Shown here one piece after another: positions 61,707 to 64,000 of a stretch of 64,000 nt of DNA. The stretch is from Chamaelirium japonicum. Taxonomy: Eukaryota; Streptophyta; Magnoliopsida; Liliales; Melanthiaceae. The number at the start of each line of letters is the position of its first letter. The first letter of the stretch is position 1. Made by a program: the position numbers and the translations under genes. The stretch spans positions 100,653,472 through 100,717,471 of the forward strand of contig OX393550.1 in NCBI GenBank assembly GCA_947650365.1. Reading direction: 5' to 3'. Under the pieces are notes generated by a model. That model was not told the DNA's origin. It worked only from the letters and a program-made list of their open reading frames with translations, and ran no database searches.

Positions 61707-61820
61707 ATGCTTCAAGCCCCTTTAATCAGCAGGGCAATCAACTTGCACTTGATGGGCATGTTGATGCTTCAAGACCCTTTAATCAGCAGAGCAATCAACA
61801 TGTACTTGATGGGCATGTTG
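61707..61820. repeat. 57-bp unit in tandem, two copies
   Basis: ATGCTTCAAGCCCCTTTAAT through GATGGGCATGTTG is repeated once with a few substitutions. Confidence 0.92.
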
Positions 61821-61870
61821 GCTTTGGATATTTTGCTTGCTGAACCCAGTCTGCAGCTTTTTTTAATATT

Positions 61871-62043
61871 TTTTTGAGATCGGCAGGTGTCCTGAAATCT
61901 TTCAGACAATGGCCCACTTCGGGTTTGGACTAATCCCTCCGGGACTCGGGAGTGAAGCTCGATCCACCTGGCAATTACACTTCACTGGTAAATCGAGGGG
62001 AGGAGTTGAACCCACAACCAAGTCTGCAGTTTTGATTGCCCAC
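61871..62043 (-). mobile_element. tRNA-derived SINE, family 2
   Basis: The minus strand reads from a head with GTTGTGGGTTCAACTCC (box B) to GGGCCATTGTCTGAAAGATT and a poly(A) (T run near 61871). The box A end is weak. A G run at 62073-62092 lies beyond it. Confidence 0.75.
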
Positions 62044-62810
62044 ACGGACGAGAGAGAATGTGTGTGTGTCTGTTGGGGGGGGGGGGGGGGGGGATTGAAG
62101 ATTTAGAAACGATCTTTTCTTGTTTGGTGTGTTTTATTGCCACCCGAAACATTGAACCCTCAATTTATACTAGAAAATGCAATTTACATAAACTAGTAAG
62201 AAGCCTGAGCAATGCCCGGATGAACTTTGATGTATGTAACTTGACACCAACAATATCACAGCCGTCCGAAAAAATATGCAATCTTGAATCAGTTTGGCTC
62301 ACTCACTCCAAATTAACATCAAATGGTTTTTCTAATTCTTATCCTATTAAAATCAAATGACATTTAAATGTCATTAAATAAGTATTTATCATCTTTATAG
62401 GAAGTTTTTAATAAGATTTAAGTGAGAGAACCACATTCACACACGGGGGAATAGGTCCTTAGAAATAGTTAGGGATTGCATCAGGGAATCATAATTTTTG
62501 ACCTTTTTTCCTCTTGAAAATGACAACTATCCTTCCATTACCTTCAACCAAATAAGACGCTTGTAATCGGTTTCATGTTGTGAAACTCTGGTGCGAGATT
62601 CAACACATTGTAGTAAAAGCACTTTAGCGATAGTATTGTATTAATTATTGCTTTTGCATCTAAATGTTACTCTTTTATCCTACTGTAGCAAAACACGGTA
62701 GTAATTGTTACTCCTTTGCCCCTAAATAATCCCTTTTTCAACTACTGTAGCAAAAGTACTATAGAATTTGTTATTATTTTACATCTAAATATTGCTCTTT
62801 TATGCAACTG

Positions 62811-62957
62811 TAGCTAGGTGAGCTGGTGTAGTCTTGGAAGGGGTGGTACCCAAGACTTGGGATCGATTCCCGCTTGCATCGAATTTAATAACTGGTAGGG
62901 AGCTGCCTTATCCCTCCCTCAGAGGCATTGAGGGATTCTCAAGGAAAAAAAAAAAAG
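62811..62957 (+). mobile_element. tRNA-derived SINE, family 1
   Basis: The head TAGCTAGGTGAGCTGGTG and GGGATCGATTCCC give box A and box B. The 3' part AATAACTGGTAGGGAGCTGC, then TCCCTCCCTCAG...TGAGGGATTCTCAA and poly(A), matches the copy at 10440 and the L1 tail at 35433. The target duplication is unclear. Confidence 0.82.
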
Positions 62958-62996
62958 TATTGTAGTAATTATTATTTTTTTCACCTAAAAGTTTCA

Positions 62997-63171
62997 TTTT
63001 TTTTAGATCAACGGGCGTCCTGAAACCTTTTGGGCAATGGCCCACTTCCTAATCTACCAGGAGTGAAGCACGACCCACTCAGCAATTCCCACTTTACTCC
63101 TGAGTAAATCATTGGGAGGAGTTGAACCAACAACCTCCTCACCAAAGCATCAGCTGCTTTGCCAACTGTCA
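62997..63171 (-). mobile_element. tRNA-derived SINE, family 2
   Basis: The minus strand runs from GACAGTTGGCAAAGCAGCTG (box A) and GTTGTTGGTTCAACTCCTCC (box B) to GGGCCATTGCCCAAAAGGTT and a poly(A) tail. It matches the copy at 29939 closely. Confidence 0.85.
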
Positions 63172-64000
63172 TATCCCTTGGTGGGTAAATATTCCTAATT
63201 CCTCTTTTATACTAGTGTAGCAAAGTACTATAGCTAGGCATGTTAAAGGCAGAGCCAAAACAGGGTTGGGATCTAACTGAGCCTGACCCTTTGTTTTAGG
63301 GCCAGGCCCTAGCCCGGTTCTAGTCATTCAAGGCCGAAAAATGTTGGGCCCTAGCCTGATCCTTCAAGGGCCAGCAAAACGAGCAAGGGACATGTTAATA
63401 TCATTAAGATAAGGATTGTCAACATATTTATTTAACCACTTAGGTCATTAAGTTAAGGGTTAAAATCTGTTTTTTTCCCCCCCTAAACTACTTATGTACT
63501 ATTGCCTTTTTTTACTTCTTGCAGACCTTCTAAAACCATTATTCTATATTCGAGCATGAGACCAAAATTATAACTTTAAGTATCACAAGTTTTATGGGTA
63601 TTATATAATACTTTTAATACTAAAATATCCAAACTTGAGAATTCCAATTCCTACAAGGCCACAGTGACCGACCGACTAATGATTGATTAATCCCAATTAG
63701 TTGTTGGTTTAATATCTTAATATGGATTATATATATTTATAATAATTTATGTATATGGACGGCATGGCCTGGCAAGGGCTGTGCCATAGATTTTCTTAGC
63801 CTGACCCTCATCATGGGGGGCTTATGAAAATTGGGCCCAATCTGACCCTCCATCCCTTGGAGGGCACAACTTTGGAGGGCTTTGGACGGTCGAGCAAGGT
63901 ACTCTCTCCAAAGGGCTAGATTAACAAGCTTAATTGTAGCAAGTACTACAGCAATTGTTACTTTTTGGCACCTAAATGCTATTGTTTTCTGTTACTACAG
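63172..64000. other. Intergenic, possible GGCC-rich hAT-like remnant
   Basis: Segments 63240-63390 and 63755-63900 are rich in GGGCC/GGCCC and contain AGCCTGACCCT in both, but clean ends were not found. CTACAGTAGC-like phrases occur at the right edge. No gene is seen. Confidence 0.35.

Overview
The window is nuclear DNA of a flowering plant, most likely a monocot. The evidence is a plant-specific IQD gene, two intronless genes with extremely GC-rich third codon positions in an otherwise AT-rich background, plant-type (TTTAGGG-like) interstitial telomeric repeats, and a plant set of transposons (Ty1/copia, Cassandra-type 5S LTR, L1 LINE, tRNA-derived SINEs, hAT, PIF/Harbinger and CACTA derivatives). 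Gene density is low: three genes have a convincing coding frame, one exon is a clear pseudogene, and most of the rest is repeats.

Region by region. (1) 1-9760: the 3' four coding exons of an IQ67-domain (IQD) calmodulin-binding protein on the + strand. One intron carries a PIF-like MITE and another a truncated antisense Ty1/copia element. (2) 9761-11630: a SINE with a clear target-site duplication and a gene-like terminal-inverted-repeat element. (3) 11630-15920: six foldback elements separated by long (TA)n and (CT)n microsatellites; most share one four-hairpin design. (4) 15920-18311: weak exon-like relics and a decayed last exon of peptide methionine sulfoxide reductase A. (5) 18936-35161: two large palindromes (arms about 1.1-1.4 kb) containing exon-like segments, each followed by a direct copy of a roughly 5-kb segment. 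The second palindrome is the mirror image of the first. (6) 35433-41600: an L1 3' fragment, CACTA terminus, (GA)n, telomere-like block, LINE RNase H remnant and a hAT MITE with a perfect 8-bp duplication. (7) 41942-43015 and 54320-55447: two paralogous GT14 (Core-2/I-branching, BC10-like) glycosyltransferase genes in the same orientation about 11 kb apart, each with the same inverted-repeat element just upstream. (8) Between and after them: hAT elements rich in GGGTCGGGT motifs, a Cassandra-like solo LTR, copia integrase remnants, other terminal-inverted-repeat elements and a SINE cluster.

The genes do not form a pathway. IQD proteins act as calmodulin-linked microtubule or membrane scaffolds, and BC10-like GT14 proteins are Golgi type II membrane proteins linked to cell-wall glycosylation. 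The strongest unusual signals are the mirror-image palindromes carrying gene-like exons, the four-hairpin elements housed in TA microsatellites, and SINEs that share their 3' tail with the L1 in the same window. All boundaries were read by eye, and no alignment scores or database searches were available.
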